A stretch of 9,910 bases of DNA from Acidobacteriota bacterium (GTDB lineage: Bacteria > Acidobacteriota > Thermoanaerobaculia > Multivoradales > JAHEKO01): NCBI GenBank assembly GCA_030610025.1, contig JAUWSP010000057.1, forward strand, positions 1-9,910, in the 5' to 3' direction. The position numbers and the translations under genes are program-made. Of this stretch, positions 7,676-9,910 are shown one piece after another (positions within the stretch are counted from its first letter, which is position 1; every line of letters starts with the position of its first letter). The notes below the pieces were generated by a model, which searched no databases, was not told the origin of the DNA, and saw only the letters and a program-made list of their open reading frames with translations.

Positions 7676-8395
7676 ATGACCGATCTTTCCGTAAATGTCG
7701 ACCACGTCGCGACGCTCAGGCAAGCTCGCAAGGCTGCCTTCCCCGACCCGGTCGAAGCCGCGGAGATCGCCGAGCGACAGGGCGCTACCGGGATCACGAT
7801 TCATTTGCGCAGCGATCGTCGGCACATCCAGGAGAGCGACCTTGCCCGACTGCGGGAGACCGTCAAGGGAAAGCTCAACCTGGAGATGGCCACCACCGAA
7901 GAGATGACCACCATCGCGCTGCGTTATGGCCCGGACCAGGTCAGCCTGGTACCGGAGCGACCTGAAGAGGTCACCACGGAGGGTGGGCTGGATCTACTGC
8001 CCTCGGGCGAGCGAGTGGTGGCGGTGGCCAAGCAGCTCAAAGCCAAAGGGATTGTCGTCTCGGTCTTCATCGACCCCGATTCCAGGCAGATCGAGCATCT
8101 CCTATCGACGGCAGCGGGCTGGGTCGAAGGATTCGAGATCAACACCGACAGCTACACCCAGGCAGATGGTGCGGCAGCACAGGCCGAGCTTCAGAAGATC
8201 GTCCAGGTCACGTCCATGGGCCTGGACGGCGGCCTGAGGGTCTTCGCCGGCCATGGCCTGACCACCGCGAATGTCAGGGCCGTCGCCTCGATTCCGGGAA
8301 TCGAGGAGCTCAATATCGGCCACTCCATCGTCTCGAGGGCCGTGCTTGTGGGCATGGAAGAGGCGGTGAGCGAAATGCTCCGCGCCATGGCCTAG
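7676..8395 (+). CDS. pdxJ: Pyridoxine 5'-phosphate synthase PdxJ
   Basis: PdxJ is a cytosolic TIM-barrel enzyme that condenses 1-deoxyxylulose-5-phosphate with 3-amino-2-oxopropyl phosphate to make pyridoxine 5'-phosphate in the DXP-dependent vitamin B6 pathway. The 239-residue product matches the family length. It begins LSVNVDHVATLRQAR (4-18), followed by ITIHLRSDRRHI at 40-51, LNLEMA at 67-72 with the catalytic Glu at 70, LVPERPEEVTTEGGLD at 91-106, AGHGL at 191-195 with the catalytic His at 193, and IEELNIGHSI near the end. Several normally conserved positions differ: HLREDRRHI has Ser for Glu, EIHTG is EINTD and NAGHGL is FAGHGL. The start at 7676 is chosen by its Shine-Dalgarno and by homology. 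The gene begins 25 bases after glmM and seems to be the last of the run, since a convergent gene follows after 29 bases and no clear terminator was found. Confidence 0.95.
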   Translation: MTDLSVNVDHVATLRQARKAAFPDPVEAAEIAERQGATGITIHLRSDRRHIQESDLARLRETVKGKLNLEMATTEEMTTIALRYGPDQVSLVPERPEEVTTEGGLDLLPSGERVVAVAKQLKAKGIVVSVFIDPDSRQIEHLLSTAAGWVEGFEINTDSYTQADGAAAQAELQKIVQVTSMGLDGGLRVFAGHGLTTANVRAVASIPGIEELNIGHSIVSRAVLVGMEEAVSEMLRAMA

Positions 8396-8424
8396 AGGCC
8401 AGCTGCGCCGGAATCTCGCGAGAC

Positions 8425-8640
8425 CTAGCGTTCGACTTCCATCGGTTCTTCGACGATCTCTTCCGGTTCCTTGAGGATCAGAGCGGTCTCCTGGATCGGA
8501 AGCAGCACCCGATGGATGTTGTCCCCAAACGAATACTGCAAGACGTAGTACCCGAGGTCGGAAATTTGATGCAGGGCCCCTTCGACCCCTTTGAGTCCCG
8601 CCATTTCGTTGTGGATCAAGACTGCCACAGGAAGCTCCAT
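8425..8640 (-). CDS. Unrecognised 71-residue protein coupled to the response regulator
   Basis: I do not recognise this family. The start is taken as ATG at 8640 because GGAGG lies nine bases before it; an in-frame open stretch further upstream overlaps the regulator gene and is not favoured. The product begins MELPVAVLIHNEMAGL and has a predicted beta-alpha-beta-beta pattern: a hydrophobic strand at about 4-9, a helix at about 15-28 (LKGVEGALHQISDL), strands at 31-37 and 44-49, then a short helical segment and a strongly acidic C-terminal tail (EEIVEEPMEVE) from about 58. There is no signal peptide, membrane helix, Cys motif or recognisable catalytic signature. The gene follows the regulator gene by four bases on the same strand, so it is probably translated together with it and may act in the same pathway. 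It could be a small effector or partner protein; no function is assigned. Confidence 0.75.
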   Translation of the reverse strand: MELPVAVLIHNEMAGLKGVEGALHQISDLGYYVLQYSFGDNIHRVLLPIQETALILKEPEEIVEEPMEVER

Positions 8641-8644
8641 CGCC

Positions 8645-9910
8645 CTATCCCTCCAGTAGTCCCGCCTCGCGATACTCCTTGATCTTGCGCTGCAGGGTTC
8701 TAAGTCCAATCCCCAGAATCTTGGCCGCTTCTGCCCGTCTCCCGTTCGTCAAGTCGAGAGTCTCCAGGATCGCCAAACGCTCGATCTCGGCCATGTCCCT
8801 CGGTTCTCCCACCGCATTCTGCACCGGCAGGCTCGAGCTCGAGAGATGGCCCAGCCGGAGCTCTGGCGGTAAGTCGGCCACGTCGATCTCTTCGCCCTCG
8901 TGAAAGATCACCATCGACTCGATGAAGTTCTTGAACTCGCGGACATTGCCTGGCCAGGCGTGGCCCGAAAGCAGTTCGAGAGCTTCCGCACTGAGGCGTT
9001 TGGGCGGCTGACCGTGCTCTTCACAAAATTGAGCCAGGAAGTGTTCGGCCAGCAGGGCCATATCTTCCAATCGTTCCCTGAGGGGCGGAACCCGCAAGGT
9101 GACCACCTTCAGCCGATAGTAGAGATCCTCACGAAATCTGCCTTCTGCCACTTCCTGTTCGAGGTCCCTGTTGGTGGCGGCGAGGAGACGGAAGTCGACG
9201 TCGATCAAGTCTCCGCCGCCGACCCTCATGACCTGCTTCTCCTCGAGCACCCGCAGGAGCTTGACCTGAAGCTCCGGGTAGAGCTCGCTGATCTCGTCGA
9301 GAAACAGGGTACCGCGATGGGCCAGCTCGAACTTCCCGATCTTGCGGGCTACGGCACCTGTGAACGATCCCCTTTCATGGCCGAACAACTCGCTCTCGAG
9401 AATGTCCGAGGGGATGGCGCCGCAGTTCAAAGCCAGGAAGCGCTCCTCGCTTCGCGGGCTGGCGTGGTGCAGAGCCTTCGCCACGAGCTCTTTCCCCGTT
9501 CCGCTCTCTCCTGTGATCAGGACAGTGGAGCGGGTCGGCGCCACCAGCCGCATCTGCTCGAAGAGCCGTTCCATTTGCGACGAATTGGCAATGATGCTCT
9601 CGAACCCATAGCGCTTGTCCAGCATCTTCCTGAGCGTCGTCACTTCCTGCTTGAGCTGGCGGTTCTCCAGAACATTCTTCACCCGCTTGCGCAGCTCATA
9701 CAAATCGACCGGCTTGGTGAGATAGTCGTCAGCACCGATTCGCATGGCTTCGACTGCCGACTCGATGCTGCCGAAACCGGTGACGAGGATGACGCCGAAA
9801 TCCAACTCTCGTCGGCGAACCTCGGTCAAGAAGGCGATGCCGTCGGTGCCAGGCATTCTCAGATCGCAGACTGCCGCGGCCGCCTGCTCGTTCTCGTCAA
9901 GGAACTGCAG
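8645..9910 (-). CDS. NtrC-family sigma-54-dependent response regulator (N-terminus beyond the window)
   Basis: This cytosolic DNA-binding activator would be phosphorylated by an unseen sensor kinase and then use ATP hydrolysis to open sigma-54 promoters. Its frame runs to the right edge. The visible part begins inside the receiver domain, with the phospho-acceptor Asp of DLRMPG encoded at 9863-9865. Counting from the Met at 9856, the conserved Thr (VTG) is residue 26 and Lys (TKPVD) is 48. A coiled linker follows at about 56-80. The AAA+ domain carries GESGTGKE (Walker A) at 116-123, GSFTGA at 163-168 and GTLFLDEIS (Walker B) at 182-190. [11 protein letters not shown] is at 241-251. The C-terminal Fis-type helix-turn-helix spans about 372-391 ([20 protein letters not shown]). 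GSFTGA in place of GAFTGA is an occasional variant of the loop that touches sigma-54. The gene is followed four bases later by the 71-residue gene. The target promoters and kinase cannot be determined here. Confidence 0.95.
   Translation of the reverse strand: MQFLDENEQAAAAVCDLRMPGTDGIAFLTEVRRRELDFGVILVTGFGSIESAVEAMRIGADDYLTKPVDLYELRKRVKNVLENRQLKQEVTTLRKMLDKRYGFESIIANSSQMERLFEQMRLVAPTRSTVLITGESGTGKELVAKALHHASPRSEERFLALNCGAIPSDILESELFGHERGSFTGAVARKIGKFELAHRGTLFLDEISELYPELQVKLLRVLEEKQVMRVGGGDLIDVDFRLLAATNRDLEQEVAEGRFREDLYYRLKVVTLRVPPLRERLEDMALLAEHFLAQFCEEHGQPPKRLSAEALELLSGHAWPGNVREFKNFIESMVIFHEGEEIDVADLPPELRLGHLSSSSLPVQNAVGEPRDMAEIERLAILETLDLTNGRRAEAAKILGIGLRTLQRKIKEYREAGLLEG
8650..8654 (-). 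promoter_or_regulatory. Ribosome binding site inside the end of the regulator gene
   Basis: GGAGG on the - strand is nine bases before the ATG at 8640 and lies in the regulator's final codons just ahead of its stop. It decides the start of the 71-residue protein and implies coupled translation of the two genes. Confidence 0.7.

Noticed and set aside
8389..8423. Small palindromes (GGCCT-AG-AGGCC at 8389-8400 and TCTCGCGAGA at 8414-8423) between the convergent genes as a bidirectional terminator
   Set aside because: Loops are two bases or absent and no T-run follows on either strand, so neither is a convincing intrinsic terminator; short GC-rich palindromes arise easily by chance here.

Overview
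This window is a dense stretch of bacterial chromosome, with GC around 60% by eye. It carries seven genes in a row on the + strand facing two genes on the - strand. Gene order tilS - HPRT-like - ftsH - folP - cdaA - cdaR - glmM - pdxJ, together with a sigma-54-dependent NtrC-type regulator, suggests a high-GC diderm such as a deltaproteobacterial-grade lineage (Desulfobacterota, Myxococcota and relatives) or Acidobacteriota. The sequence alone does not settle which. No mobile element, tRNA, rRNA or CRISPR array was seen.

Layout. Bases 2-1315 hold tilS (tRNA-Ile lysidine synthase), whose N-terminus lies before the window. Bases 1321-1851 encode a protein with the hypoxanthine phosphoribosyltransferase (HPRT) fold in which nearly every catalytic and substrate-binding residue is replaced. 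Bases 1902-3887 hold ftsH (membrane AAA+ zinc protease). Bases 3922-6286 hold folP, cdaA and cdaR (dihydropteroate synthase, c-di-AMP synthase and its YbbR-domain partner), and 6283-7650 glmM (phosphoglucosamine mutase). folP, cdaA, cdaR and glmM are linked by three successive 4-base stop/start overlaps. Bases 7676-8395 hold pdxJ, the last gene of the run. Bases 8425-8640 (- strand) hold an unrecognised 71-residue protein, and 8645-9910 (- strand) an NtrC-family response regulator that runs off the right edge.

How the genes work together. The + strand looks like one housekeeping transcription unit joining tRNA decoding, membrane protein quality control, folate and pyridoxal phosphate synthesis, peptidoglycan precursor supply (GlmM) and c-di-AMP signalling. 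In Firmicutes CdaA, CdaR and GlmM form a functional complex, and the tight coupling here fits the same module. The two - strand genes form a separate unit converging on pdxJ.

The most notable observation is the HPRT-like protein. It keeps the fold landmarks and its place between tilS and ftsH but appears unable to act as a phosphoribosyltransferase, which suggests a retained non-enzymatic role. The second is the unassigned 71-residue protein, whose ribosome-binding site lies inside the last codons of the response regulator gene.
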